This document shows, one piece after another, positions 1 to 9,142 of a DNA stretch of 64,000 nucleotides (positions within the stretch are counted from its first letter, which is position 1; each line of letters opens with the position of its first letter). The position numbers were made by a program, and so were the translations under genes. The notes under the pieces are model-generated. The model ran no database searches. It saw only the letters and a list, made by a program, of their open reading frames with translations, and had not been told where the DNA came from. Origin of the DNA: Citromicrobium bathyomarinum (GTDB taxonomy: Bacteria > Pseudomonadota > Alphaproteobacteria > Sphingomonadales > Sphingomonadaceae); contig CP155577.1 in assembly GCA_001306305.2 (NCBI GenBank), positions 1,240,001-1,304,000 on the forward strand, given 5' to 3'.

Positions 1-822
1 GCCGACATGTACGGCAATGGTCATAACGAGGAACTGCTCGCGCGCTTCCTGAAGAATGGTCGGCCCGAAGCCTTCGTCGCCACCAAGTTCGGCATTCGCA
101 AAGCACCGGGCGAATATGCGCGCACGATCGACAACAGCCCGGACTATATCCGGCAGGCTTGCGACGCGTCGCTCCAGCGGCTCGGGGTGGAGCGGATCGA
201 CCTCTACTATGTCCACCGCGCGGAGGCCGGTCGCAATGTCGAGGATACGATGGGCGTGCTCGCCGATCTGGTCGCAGCGGGCAAGATCGCGCGCATCGGC
301 CTGAGCGAGGTCTCTGCCGACACCCTGCGGCGCGCGCATGCTGTCCATCCGGTTGCGGCGGTGCAGAGCGAATATTCGCTGACCACGCGCGATATGGAGG
401 TCGAGGTGCTGCCCACTTGCCGCGAGCTGGGCATTGCCTTCGTCGCTTACAGCCCGCTCGGCCGTGGGCTCCTCTCCGGCGCGCTCGACCGCGAAGCCCT
501 CTCGGAAGATGATTTCCGACGCCATACACCGCGTTTTTCGGAAGATGCGCTGGAAGCCAACACCGCGCGGCTCGGCACCCTGACCGCCATCGCCGATCAG
601 CGTGAGGCCACCGCAGCGCAGGTCGCGCTGGCATGGGCGCTCGCCAAAGGGGTGTTCGCGATCCCCGGCACCAAGCGGCTGACCTATCTGGAGCAGAACA
701 TCGCGGCCGCCAGCCTGACCCTGTCCGATGATGACATTGCCCGGCTCGACAGCGCCTATGCCCCCGGCACCTTCGTGGGCGAACGCTATACTGCCGAGGG
801 CATGAAAGGCGTAAACGCGTAA
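1..822 (+). CDS. Aldo/keto reductase, 5' end missing
   Basis: NAD(P)H-dependent carbonyl reductase of the aldo/keto reductase superfamily, soluble TIM barrel. The frame is open from base 1 and reads A-D-M-Y-G, the family motif that carries the catalytic Tyr, so about 50 N-terminal residues lie outside the window; the first visible ATG at 7 is internal. Other family marks are the catalytic-lysine motif VATKFG, the histidine of YYVHR, the SEVS and VAYSPLGRGLLSG segments, and a C-terminal IPGTKR cofactor loop. It converges on the TolC-type gene with a 4-bp gap. The substrate cannot be read from the sequence. Confidence 0.9.
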   Translation, partial: ADMYGNGHNEELLARFLKNGRPEAFVATKFGIRKAPGEYARTIDNSPDYIRQACDASLQRLGVERIDLYYVHRAEAGRNVEDTMGVLADLVAAGKIARIGLSEVSADTLRRAHAVHPVAAVQSEYSLTTRDMEVEVLPTCRELGIAFVAYSPLGRGLLSGALDREALSEDDFRRHTPRFSEDALEANTARLGTLTAIADQREATAAQVALAWALAKGVFAIPGTKRLTYLEQNIAAASLTLSDDDIARLDSAYAPGTFVGERYTAEGMKGVNA

Positions 823-826
823 GTAC

Positions 827-2125
827 TCACCCCGCGACCGTGCCATCTCCTTCCCGGCCATCCAGAAAGGCCGCACGATCGAGATGGCCGGTTGCCCTGA
901 GCAGTGCGGCCTGCGCCATCAGCACGTCGCTGCGCGCCCGGGCGAGGGCGAGCTGGGCAGAGCGATAGCTCTGTTCGGCAAGCAGAATGTCGATCGTCGA
1001 GCGCAGGCCGAATTCGTATTCCGCGCGCACCCCGTCGAGCGCGATCTGTGCGGCTTCCAACCCGTCGCGGCTGGCCGTTTCGCGTTGCTTTGCGGCTTGA
1101 AGGGTGGCCCAGGCGGTCTCGACCGAACGCATGGTTTCGCGCAGCTCTGCCTGGACGGCGTAACGATCGGCGCGCGCGGTCGCTTCCGCCTCGCGCACTC
1201 TCGATGCCACCAGCCCGCCGGTCAGCAAGGGAATGCGCAAGGTGACACCGACGCTCGCGGCACTGTCGTAATCCCGCAAGCTGCCTCCCGCGTCTTCCAC
1301 GCCGCGGCCATAGGCGCCCGCAAGCTCGATGCTTGGTGCGCCGTCTGCTCGAGCGCGGTCGATCCTGGCTCTGGAGGCATCGACGATGCGGAGACGTTCG
1401 AGCAGACGGGGATTGGCGAGTTCGGCAGCGGCGCGCGCATCGGCGAGGTCGGCGGGTAGCATCCCGGGTGGGGGCACTTCGTCCTCCAGCGCGCCCGGTT
1501 CCTCTCCCACCACCGCGCGATAGGCTGCGCGCGCGCTTGCAAGAGCGGCCTCTGCATCGGCGAGATTGGCGACGACGCTCGATCGCTGGGCCTGCAACTG
1601 GGCAACGTCGGTCCGCGTTGCTTCGCCCAGATCGAAACGCGATTGTGCCTCGCCTATCTGCCGGTCGAGCCGCTCGATCCCGATCCGGGCGACCTCGACC
1701 GCTTCATGTGCGAACAGCAGGTCGGCATAGGCCGCGACCACCTGCTCGAGCACCGCTGCCTCATTGTCGCGCACCACCTGTGCGCCCGCCGCGACATCTG
1801 CCGAGGATGCTCGGACGGCTGAGGATACGCGGCCGCCGGTCCAGATCGGCATGGCCGCTTGCAGATCGGCGCTACCCGCGCTCCCGCGGCCGAGATCGTC
1901 GTAGCCTGCGCCGGCAACTGCCGAGAGCGAGGGCCGACCCTCGGCCCGCGCCTGTTCGGGGGCCTCCTCAAGCGCCTCCTGCCGGGCCTGCGCCTCGGCC
2001 AGCGTGGGATTGGTGGCATAGGCTGCCGCAATGGCATCGCGCAGCGTGTCGGCCTGGGCGGGAGCGGTGCCGAGCAGCGCCGCTCCGCCGAGCAGCGCGG
2101 CTCTTGTCATGATGCCTCTAGTCAT
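827..2125 (-). CDS. TolC-family outer membrane channel of a tripartite exporter
   Basis: Outer-membrane efflux channel, 432 aa. The chosen ATG at 2125 overlaps the stop of the upstream permease gene and is followed by a signal peptide (ALLGGAALLGTAPAQA); the open frame runs further upstream but would lie wholly inside the permease gene. Two long coiled-coil efflux repeats are visible, starting TLRDAIAAAYATNPTLAEAQ and again in the second half with conserved TLAEAQ-like and ELRETMRSVETAW stretches. It is the last gene of the adaptor-ATPase-permease-channel operon and would complete a MacAB-TolC-like envelope-spanning exporter. A dedicated TolC in the operon suggests a specialised substrate. 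Substrate unknown. Confidence 0.9.
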   Translation of the reverse strand: MTRGIMTRAALLGGAALLGTAPAQADTLRDAIAAAYATNPTLAEAQARQEALEEAPEQARAEGRPSLSAVAGAGYDDLGRGSAGSADLQAAMPIWTGGRVSSAVRASSADVAAGAQVVRDNEAAVLEQVVAAYADLLFAHEAVEVARIGIERLDRQIGEAQSRFDLGEATRTDVAQLQAQRSSVVANLADAEAALASARAAYRAVVGEEPGALEDEVPPPGMLPADLADARAAAELANPRLLERLRIVDASRARIDRARADGAPSIELAGAYGRGVEDAGGSLRDYDSAASVGVTLRIPLLTGGLVASRVREAEATARADRYAVQAELRETMRSVETAWATLQAAKQRETASRDGLEAAQIALDGVRAEYEFGLRSTIDILLAEQSYRSAQLALARARSDVLMAQAALLRATGHLDRAAFLDGREGDGTVAG

Positions 2126-4535
2126 GGCGCAGCGCCCATGCCGGAGCGGTACGACTCGCGCGGAGCGACTGGCCGAGGACGGTGAGCACCGCGATCGCGA
2201 TCGCGACCAGACTGGCCCCGATGAAAAACAGCGGAGAGAGGGCGATCCGGTCATCGAAGCCTGCCAGCCAGGTGCGCATCGCAAAATAGGCGAGCGGCCA
2301 TGCGATCAGGTTCGCGATCAGCACGGGACGCATGAACTGGCCGACCAGCAGCTTGACGATATCGGTTGCCGAAGCGCCCAGCGATTTACGGATGCCGATC
2401 TCCTTCACCCGGCGCGCGGTGTTAAAGGAGGCGAGGCCCCACAGCCCGACCATCCCGATCAGGACCGCCAGCCCGGCGCCGATGGCGAACAAGCGCGTGG
2501 CGCGATCATCGTCTTCGTAAAACCGGGTCAGGCGCTCGTCGGCCGTCTGTGCGTTGAACGGTACCTGCGGAACGATCCGCTGCCACACCTCTTCCAGCTG
2601 GTTCTGAAAAGTGCGCGGATCTCCGCTGAAGCGGATCGAGGCGACGATATTCCCGGTCCTCAGTGGATCGGCGTAGTAGTTGTAATAAGTCGGATTCACC
2701 GGCTCGCGCGGGCCGAAGAAGCTCAGATTGTCGATGACGCCGATGACGACATCGCCGCCGACCGTCTTGCCGATTGCATCCTGAGGGTCGGCAAAGCCGA
2801 GAACACCCACTGCCTGTCGGTTGATCAGGATATTCTGCGGCTTGCCTTGATCGGATCTGCCGTTGTCGTCAGCCTGCCGGCCATCGAACAGGCGACCTGC
2901 GATCAGTCTGGGGGCGTACACGTCGAAGAAGTCGGGGCCGACGATCTCCCACATTACCGACGGGCCATCACCGGGCACTCCGGGAAGCGGGACGTTGTCC
3001 GCATTGCGCGTCCCACTGCCGCCGACGACCGTGTTCGCCAGCGCGACGCTTTTGACATTCGGCATCGCGCGTACGGCTTCGGTAAATGCGCGGCGCTGGC
3101 TATCGTCGACGAGACTGTCCCGTAGCGAAAGGACCGTCATCAGTCCGTCGCGCTGGAACCCGACATCCGACGATCGGACATGCTGCGTCTGCGCGACCAG
3201 CACGGCGGTGCCGATCAGGAAGGCGATAGCGAGCGCGAACTGCACCACCACCAGGGCCTCCCTGATCCTCGCGCCGGCCCGTCCTCCGCCGGGGGAACGC
3301 GACGCGGCAAGCACAGCTGCGGGCTGATATCGCGACAGCACGATCGCGGGATAGATGCCGGCAAGCGGACCCGCGATCAGCGTCAACACCGCCAGCGCGG
3401 GGACGACGAGGGCATAGGGAATGGCAAGCGAAAGCCCGCCGGCAGCATTGATCAGCGGCAGACCGAGCTCGGCCAGGATCAGGCCCATCAGGCTGGCGAT
3501 CGCCACGGTCAGAAGCGCTTCGGCGAGGAACTGGCGCATCACGGCATGGCGATCGGCACCGAGGACCTTGCGCATGGCGACTTCGCGGGCGCGCAGTCCG
3601 GCGCGGGCCGTTGCCAGATTGATATAATTGATGAGCGCGATGAGCAGGGCAGATGTCCCCACCAGGCCCAGCGTCAACAGCGTCATCTTCGCGCTCGAGG
3701 CCGAATTGCCGGTGGGCGTCAGATGAAGGTCCGACAGCGGCAACAGGCTGAGGCCGACAACGTCGCTGGCATTCTCCCCCATATCGGCGCGACCGCGCCG
3801 TTCGACGAAATCGGGCATTGCTGCGTCGAACCCTGCAGCGTCCGCAGCGTCGGCAAAGCGCAGATAGGTCTCCAGACTGGTGCTGCCCCAATGATACCAG
3901 CTCGAACTGTTGGCTTCCATGTCGTCGGGCAGAGGAATCAGAACCGAGAGTTTGTAATCGCTATTGGCCGGAAGGTCGGCGAAGACGCCTTCCACGCGAT
4001 AGGTTTTGGCCTCCCACATGGACACCGTCAGGGACTTCCCGACGGGATCGCCCTTCCCGAAATAGCGTTCGGCGGCGCTCTGGCTGATCACCACGCCATC
4101 GGGCTGGGACAATGCGCCCTTGCCGCGGCCCGCCACGATCGGCAGGTCGAACACCTCGAAGAAGGAGGGGTCGACCATCGCGACATCCTCCGTCACGGCG
4201 GTATTGTCGTACTGGACGACCCCGCCGCCCTCGCCACCCATGATCCGCGTGCCGACGAGAGCCGGAAAGTCCTCGCGCAGCTGATCGAGCAAACCGCCCA
4301 TGCTCTCGTTGTAGAACCCGGCAAACGGGCTCGACTGGTCCTTCCATTCCGTGCGGACGGCGTAGACTTCGTCGTGATCGGGCAGCCAGGTCTCGTAACT
4401 GGTCTCGAACCGGACATAGAGGCCCAGCACGATGAACACGGCGATCCCGATCGCCAGCCCCCCGATATTGAGCGTGGCGTAAAGCTTGTGCCGGGTGAGC
4501 GAGCGATAGAGCGAGAGCAGGGCGAAACGGTTCAT
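2118..4535 (-). CDS. ABC exporter permease, two FtsX domains (MacB-like)
   Basis: Inner-membrane permease of a MacB/FtsX-type ABC transporter, 805 aa. It opens with a transmembrane helix (about residues 20-42) followed by a large periplasmic MacB_PCD-type domain, then three helices of the first FtsX domain (about 280-415, containing the coupling-helix sequence REVAMRKVLGA). A second periplasmic domain and a second FtsX domain follow (about 680-800, with KEIGIRKSLGA). The duplication means one polypeptide can supply both permease halves, unlike the single-domain MacB that carries its own ATPase. The start ATG has a GAGGAGA ribosome site. ATPase and adaptor genes lie directly upstream. Such transporters act as mechanotransducers that export from the periplasm (family knowledge). 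Confidence 0.92.
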   Translation of the reverse strand: MNRFALLSLYRSLTRHKLYATLNIGGLAIGIAVFIVLGLYVRFETSYETWLPDHDEVYAVRTEWKDQSSPFAGFYNESMGGLLDQLREDFPALVGTRIMGGEGGGVVQYDNTAVTEDVAMVDPSFFEVFDLPIVAGRGKGALSQPDGVVISQSAAERYFGKGDPVGKSLTVSMWEAKTYRVEGVFADLPANSDYKLSVLIPLPDDMEANSSSWYHWGSTSLETYLRFADAADAAGFDAAMPDFVERRGRADMGENASDVVGLSLLPLSDLHLTPTGNSASSAKMTLLTLGLVGTSALLIALINYINLATARAGLRAREVAMRKVLGADRHAVMRQFLAEALLTVAIASLMGLILAELGLPLINAAGGLSLAIPYALVVPALAVLTLIAGPLAGIYPAIVLSRYQPAAVLAASRSPGGGRAGARIREALVVVQFALAIAFLIGTAVLVAQTQHVRSSDVGFQRDGLMTVLSLRDSLVDDSQRRAFTEAVRAMPNVKSVALANTVVGGSGTRNADNVPLPGVPGDGPSVMWEIVGPDFFDVYAPRLIAGRLFDGRQADDNGRSDQGKPQNILINRQAVGVLGFADPQDAIGKTVGGDVVIGVIDNLSFFGPREPVNPTYYNYYADPLRTGNIVASIRFSGDPRTFQNQLEEVWQRIVPQVPFNAQTADERLTRFYEDDDRATRLFAIGAGLAVLIGMVGLWGLASFNTARRVKEIGIRKSLGASATDIVKLLVGQFMRPVLIANLIAWPLAYFAMRTWLAGFDDRIALSPLFFIGASLVAIAIAVLTVLGQSLRASRTAPAWALRHD

Positions 4536-4548
4536 GAATGCGTTCTCC

Positions 4549-5238
4549 TCAGATCGCGCGCATGGCGCTGGCGACGATGCGGCCGTCGAGCATGTCGATC
4601 CGGCGTTTCGCCATGTCCGCGTGGCTGGGTGAGTGGGTGACCATCACGATGGTCGCACCACCGGCGTTGAGCGCGGTGAGGATGTCCATCACCTGCTCCC
4701 CATTGGCGGTGTCGAGATTGCCGGTCGGTTCGTCGGCGAGGATCAGCTTGGGCTGGCCCACGATGGCACGAGCGATGGCAGCGCGCTGCTGCTGGCCGCC
4801 CGATAGCTGGTGCGGGAAATGGCGCGCACGGTGGGCGATGCCGACCGTGTCCATCGCCGCAGCGACCCGCTCCGCCTTGTTGCCGGACACATCCTTGCGA
4901 TAGGCGAGGCCCAGTGCGATGTTCTCCTCGATCGTCAGTTCGTCGATCAGGTTGAAGCTCTGGAAAACGAAGCCCAGCTGCGCAGCGCGGAACTTCGCCA
5001 GCGCTTTTTCATTCATGGCGGCAAGGTCTTCTTCGCCGAACCAGTAGTGGCCCGAGGTCGGCCGATCGATCGTCCCCAGCGTGTTGAGTAGGGTGGATTT
5101 GCCGCAGCCAGAGGGCCCCATGATGGCGAGGAATTCGCCCTCCGCCACCTCCAGGTTTACATCGACCAGCGCGGTCGTTTCGACTTCGTCGGAGGCGTAG
5201 CGGCGTTCGATATTCTCGAGCTTGATCACGAAATTCAT
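4549..5238 (-). CDS. ABC transporter ATP-binding protein (MacB/LolD type)
   Basis: Cytoplasmic ATPase subunit, 229 aa. The frame stays open upstream to 6450 inside the adaptor gene, but homology starts at MNFVIKLENIERRY, so ATG 5238 is chosen; AAGAGGG stands just before it. Walker A is GPSGCGKST, the Q-loop follows in FVFQSFNLIDELT, the signature is LSGGQQQRAAIARAI, Walker B is LILADEPTGNLD, and the H-loop is MVTHSPSHAD. The ADEPTGNLD form is typical of the LolD/MacB/FtsE group that pairs with FtsX-like permeases, in agreement with the next gene. It ends 13 bp before the permease start. Confidence 0.95.
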   Translation of the reverse strand: MNFVIKLENIERRYASDEVETTALVDVNLEVAEGEFLAIMGPSGCGKSTLLNTLGTIDRPTSGHYWFGEEDLAAMNEKALAKFRAAQLGFVFQSFNLIDELTIEENIALGLAYRKDVSGNKAERVAAAMDTVGIAHRARHFPHQLSGGQQQRAAIARAIVGQPKLILADEPTGNLDTANGEQVMDILTALNAGGATIVMVTHSPSHADMAKRRIDMLDGRIVASAMRAI

Positions 5239-5246
5239 CCCTCTTT

Positions 5247-6542
5247 TCAGCGGATATTGATGGTGTCGCCCTTCACCCGGGCGAGATTGCTGGTGACGAT
5301 GCGCTGGCCCGGTTCGAGGCCCGACAGGATTTCGACCTGGCGTGGATTGCGGCGGCCCAGGGTAACGGCGACCCGGCGGGCATGCTTGCCATCGGGATCG
5401 ATCACGAAGGCCGCGGAGCCACCTTCGGTCAGCCATCCGCCCGTGGGGGCGATCAGCGCAGGCTTTGCCGCGCCGAGCGTGATCCGCACGTCGAGCGTCT
5501 GGCCGCGATTGAGGCTTTGGCTGGGCATTTTCTCGAAAGTCAGCTCGACGCGGAAACGGCCATCGGTAACGGTGGGCAGCACCTTGGATACGGTCAGCGT
5601 TGCGCCGTCGGAGGTGGTCGCCTTCTGACCGACCTCGACCCGGCCGAGATAGTATTCGTCGACCTCGGCCTCCAGCTTCCAGTCGCCTTCGCTGTCGACC
5701 TGTCCGGCAGGATCTCCCGGCGCGAGCGTCTGCCCCGGCTGGAGCGGGAAATTGGTCAACCGCCCGGCCATCGGCGCGCGGATCGTCAGGGCATCGAGGC
5801 TGCCGCGCACGGCGGACAGGTTGCTCTGCAAACGCGCGCGGGTGGCGTCGAGCATGCGGCCCTGCGTGGCGGTGATTCCGGCCTCGGTGGCGCGGCCCTG
5901 ACGCAGCTGGGCGAGGCGCTGCGACTGGTAGTCGACCTCTTCCTGATAGCTTTTGACCCCGGCATCGGAGACGAAGCCCTTGTCGTGCAGCTGCTGGCGG
6001 ATATCGAGCTCGCGCCGTGCGCGGACCAGATCGTACTCCGCCGCTGCGACTTGCCCCGCGCGATCGACGCGGGAGCGCTGGATACCCAGGTTCTCGCCCG
6101 CGACACCGCCCAGCTGGCTGGCGATCTGTGCTTCCTGGCTGAGCACGGTGAGTTCGAGATCGGGATTGGCGAGCCGGGCGAGTGGCTGGCCCTTGGTGAC
6201 CAGCGCGCCGTCCTGCACGAACAGCTCCTCCACCTGACCCCCGCTCATCACGCCGACGAGGGTGGTCGTGGCGGGCACCACGCTCGCGCGGACCGGCAGG
6301 TAATCGTCGAAGGCGGCGCGGGTCACTTCGCCTGTCTGGATGTCGTCCGCATCGACATTGGTCGAACCGCTCGCGGGGATCGCGCGCCATCCGACAAAGG
6401 CGATCGCGATCACCGCGATGGCGATCAGCAGACGCTTGTCGCGCCACCACGGCACCTTCTTCTTTTCGACCTTGCGATCCATCGCGGCACCGGGTGCGGG
6501 CGTAGACAAACTGTTGGACTGTTCGGCTGTGTGCGTCATCAT
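5247..6542 (-). CDS. Periplasmic adaptor subunit (HlyD/MacA family)
   Basis: Membrane-fusion protein, 431 aa, first gene of the exporter operon. A basic N-terminus (KVEKKKVPWWRDKR) precedes one transmembrane anchor, then a biotinyl-lipoyl half motif (SGGQVEELFVQDGALVTKGQPLARL, cut here by its two halves around residue 100), an alpha-helical hairpin of about 130 residues with Gln/Arg-rich heptads, the second lipoyl half (TIRAPMAGRL), and beta-barrel and membrane-proximal domains ending near LEPGQRIVTSNLARVKG. It would bridge the FtsX permease and the TolC channel. The 42-bp gap to the divergent regulator gene must hold both promoters. The protein has two adjacent Met codons at the start; 6542 is used. 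Confidence 0.92.
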   Translation of the reverse strand: MMTHTAEQSNSLSTPAPGAAMDRKVEKKKVPWWRDKRLLIAIAVIAIAFVGWRAIPASGSTNVDADDIQTGEVTRAAFDDYLPVRASVVPATTTLVGVMSGGQVEELFVQDGALVTKGQPLARLANPDLELTVLSQEAQIASQLGGVAGENLGIQRSRVDRAGQVAAAEYDLVRARRELDIRQQLHDKGFVSDAGVKSYQEEVDYQSQRLAQLRQGRATEAGITATQGRMLDATRARLQSNLSAVRGSLDALTIRAPMAGRLTNFPLQPGQTLAPGDPAGQVDSEGDWKLEAEVDEYYLGRVEVGQKATTSDGATLTVSKVLPTVTDGRFRVELTFEKMPSQSLNRGQTLDVRITLGAAKPALIAPTGGWLTEGGSAAFVIDPDGKHARRVAVTLGRRNPRQVEILSGLEPGQRIVTSNLARVKGDTINIR

Positions 6543-6584
6543 GTCGCCAGTATCGCCGAACAGGGCTGAAAGACCTAAGTTGTT

Positions 6585-7904
6585 ATGATCGCACGAAAAT
6601 CCAGTAGCGCCTCTGCATCCGAGCGTCCGTCGCCGGACACTGTGTCCGCAAATGGACAGCAGGGCGAAGCGTCAAGCGCAAAAGCGGGGCTGGCGATTCT
6701 GCTGATCGACGACCGGCCGGAAGTCGCCAGCGCGATGGAGATCGCATTCCGCATGGCCGGGCACAGCCTGACCGTGGCGCACGAGCCGGAGGAGGCGTTC
6801 TCGCAGCTCGCGCGGTCCCGCTTCGATGGGATCGTGCTCGACCTCAATTTTACCCCGGGGAAAAGCGACGGCAAGGAAGGGCTTGCCTGTCTCGCCCGGA
6901 TCATGGCGGACGACCCGGCGGCGTGCGTCGTGGTGCTGACTGCGCATGGCGGGGTGCGCATGGCGGTTGCCGCGATGCAGGCGGGCGCGCGCGACTTCGC
7001 GGTCAAGCCGTGGAACAATGCCGACCTGATCGGCAAGGTGGAAGCCGCAGTGGCGCGCGAGCCGACGGCGCCCGCTGCGGGCGCGACTGCTGCCGAGCGC
7101 AGCACCCCGCCAGCGCGCATCCTTGGCGAAAGTGCGCCGATCGAGGAATTGCGCCAGCTGATCCGCCGGGTCGGGCCGACGATGGCGGGGGTCGCCATCA
7201 CCGGACCTTCAGGGGCAGGGCGGATGCTGAGCGCGCTCGCGGTGCATGCCGCTTCTGCGGATGCGCAGAACATGCCGCTGCGGATCGATCTGCGCGAGGA
7301 AGGCGCGCTTGACGCAATCGGGGACGCGTCGGGCAGCGTGATCCTGCGCTATCCGGACCGGCTCGGCGAACTGGCGCAGGATCGCCTCGCCGCAAAGCTT
7401 GCAGAGAACATTCGCCCGATCGCGATCGTCGACCGGCCAGATGCGCTGACCCCTGCGCTCCGCCGACGGATCGCGACGATCGAGTTTGCCCTACCTCCTC
7501 TCGCGCAGCGGCGCGCGGACATCCCCATCCTGGCGCGCCATTTTGTGACCGATGCAGCGATTCGCTTCGGCCGCGCCATCCCGCGCATTACCGAAGCGGC
7601 CGAGACGGCCTTGCGTGAGGCGGACTGGCCGGGTGAGGTACGAGGGCTCGCCGCGGAAATGGAGCGCGCCGTGCTGCTGTGCGATGACGGGACGATCGAT
7701 ACCGCAGCCTTATCGATCGGTACGCCCGTTGCGGCCAGCGCTCCTGCCGAGAACGACGCGCCCAGCTTCGATCTCGACCGCACGGAAAAGGCGATGATCG
7801 CCGCTGCGCTGGCGGAGCACCATCACAATGTCAGCCATGCGGCCAAGGCACTCGGGCTCAGCCGCGGGGCGCTGTACCGCCGGATGGAGCGCCACGGGCT
7901 ATGA
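6585..7904 (+). CDS. Response regulator with degenerate NtrC-type AAA+ domain and Fis HTH
   Basis: DNA-binding response regulator, 439 aa. The receiver domain (about 36-155) has the acidic pair D42-D43, phosphoacceptor D86 in IVLDLNF, T119 and K141. A region shaped like an NtrC AAA+ domain follows (about 175-380), keeping the WPGEVRGLAAEMERAVLL and RRADIPILARHF segments. Its Walker A reads GPSGAGRM without the lysine, no acidic Walker B is visible, and the GAFTGA loop that contacts sigma-54 is absent. The C-terminus is a Fis-type helix-turn-helix (NVSHAAKALGLSRGALYRRM). It probably works on sigma-70 promoters as a DNA-binding switch. It diverges from the exporter operon and overlaps the kinase gene by ATGA, so exporter control is the likely job (inference). 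Confidence 0.88.
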   Translation: MIARKSSSASASERPSPDTVSANGQQGEASSAKAGLAILLIDDRPEVASAMEIAFRMAGHSLTVAHEPEEAFSQLARSRFDGIVLDLNFTPGKSDGKEGLACLARIMADDPAACVVVLTAHGGVRMAVAAMQAGARDFAVKPWNNADLIGKVEAAVAREPTAPAAGATAAERSTPPARILGESAPIEELRQLIRRVGPTMAGVAITGPSGAGRMLSALAVHAASADAQNMPLRIDLREEGALDAIGDASGSVILRYPDRLGELAQDRLAAKLAENIRPIAIVDRPDALTPALRRRIATIEFALPPLAQRRADIPILARHFVTDAAIRFGRAIPRITEAAETALREADWPGEVRGLAAEMERAVLLCDDGTIDTAALSIGTPVAASAPAENDAPSFDLDRTEKAMIAAALAEHHHNVSHAAKALGLSRGALYRRMERHGL

Positions 7905-9052
7905 GGTTGTACCACGGGCGCGGCTGGCGGGCGGCGGGGCTGGGGCTGGCGCTGCTCGCCAGTGCAATCGTGGCGACCTTCGCCTGGTACACCGGTCGAT
8001 GGGGGCTGCTGACCGGCGCGGTGCTGGCGGGGATCTGGACCCTCGCGCTCGCGTGGTGGAACGCTGCGCTCGTCCCTCCGCGCCCGCTTGCAGACGGCGG
8101 CGAGGCAGAGGACGGAGATGCAGCGGTGCATCGCCTGTTGCTGGACGCTGCGCCGACCCCATTGCTTGCACTCGATCGCGATACGGCCCGCGTGCTCAAC
8201 CGCGCGGCGCGCGCGATCTTCGGCGCCGACGACCGGATCGTTCCGGCCCCGCCCGGGCTGCTCGATCCTTCGGCACCCACCTTTCGCCACGAAGGGCGCC
8301 TGTGGCGGATCGACCGGGTGGAGGCGTCTTCGGGCGTGACGGTCGCCGCACTGATCGATGTCGAGAGTGAGGAACTGGCTGCCGAGGCGCGCGCCAGTGC
8401 GGACCTGATCGAAGTGCTGGGGCACGAACTGCTCAACGGCCTGTCGCCGATCGTGTCGCTGGCCGAGAGTGCGCAGACCGCAGCGGCGCAGGAGCCGGTG
8501 GACACCGCCTTGCTGGCGGAGATTCTCGGCCCGCTTGCCCGGCGTGCCGAAGGCTTGCAGCGCTTCGCCACCGATTATCGTGCGCTCGCCCGGCTGCCCG
8601 AGCCGATCCTTGCACCCTCGTCGCTCGATCAGTTCGCGCGCGATCTGGCGCAGCTTTTCGCCCAGCGGTGGCCTGCCACGACGCTCACGCTGGATATCGG
8701 CGCGGTCGAGCAATGGCGGATGGATCGCGATCAGCTGCACCAGGCGGTCTGGGCGCTGCTCAACAACGCCGCCGAAGCCACCAGCACGACCAGTGAACCG
8801 TGCGTTAGCCTCTCCATCGAGCGTGAGGAGAACCGGCTCGCGATTACCGTCACCGACAATGGCGTGGGAGTGGACCCGGAAAGCGCAGCGCTGATCTTTC
8901 GGCCTTTCCACACGACCAAGCCGAAGGGGTCGGGCATCGGGCTGTCGCTCGCGCGCCAGATCGCACGCGGCCACGGTGGATCGCTGGAGCTGACGGGGGC
9001 GAACCCTACCGCGTTCAGGATCAGCCTCCCGGCAGGAAATCCCGCCGATTGA
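7901..9052 (+). CDS. Sensor histidine kinase partnered with the NtrC-like regulator
   Basis: Membrane histidine kinase, 383 aa, starting at an ATGA overlap with the regulator gene. Two transmembrane helices lie within residues 10-55 with almost no periplasmic loop, so it probably senses the membrane or cytoplasm. A PAS-like segment (about 75-150) precedes the phosphoacceptor H175 in LGHELLNGLSP. The ATPase domain shows the N box LLNNAAEAT, G1 DNGVGVD, F box FRPFHTTKP and G2 KGSGIGLSLA. The H-E-L-x-N form with a short DHp resembles NtrB/NtrY-type kinases. Its partner is almost certainly the overlapping regulator, and its output the divergent exporter. Confidence 0.92.
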   Translation: MRLYHGRGWRAAGLGLALLASAIVATFAWYTGRWGLLTGAVLAGIWTLALAWWNAALVPPRPLADGGEAEDGDAAVHRLLLDAAPTPLLALDRDTARVLNRAARAIFGADDRIVPAPPGLLDPSAPTFRHEGRLWRIDRVEASSGVTVAALIDVESEELAAEARASADLIEVLGHELLNGLSPIVSLAESAQTAAAQEPVDTALLAEILGPLARRAEGLQRFATDYRALARLPEPILAPSSLDQFARDLAQLFAQRWPATTLTLDIGAVEQWRMDRDQLHQAVWALLNNAAEATSTTSEPCVSLSIEREENRLAITVTDNGVGVDPESAALIFRPFHTTKPKGSGIGLSLARQIARGHGGSLELTGANPTAFRISLPAGNPAD

Positions 9053-9142
9053 TTGACCTGAAGGGGGCTTTCGGTCTCATGATGGCGAAGAGTACTCAGG
9101 GCGCTGTCAGCAGCCCATCCACACAAGGCAAAGAGCCCGCAT

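Noticed and set aside
4549-6450. A 633-residue version of the ABC ATPase extending into the adaptor gene
   Set aside because: The extra N-terminal sequence is Arg/Pro-rich shadow of the adaptor in another frame; the ATPase family starts at 5238 with its own ribosome site.
6585-7904. The NtrC-like regulator as activator of the sigma-54 promoters at 57.6-57.9 kb
   Set aside because: It lacks the Walker A lysine and the GAFTGA loop needed to remodel sigma-54 polymerase.
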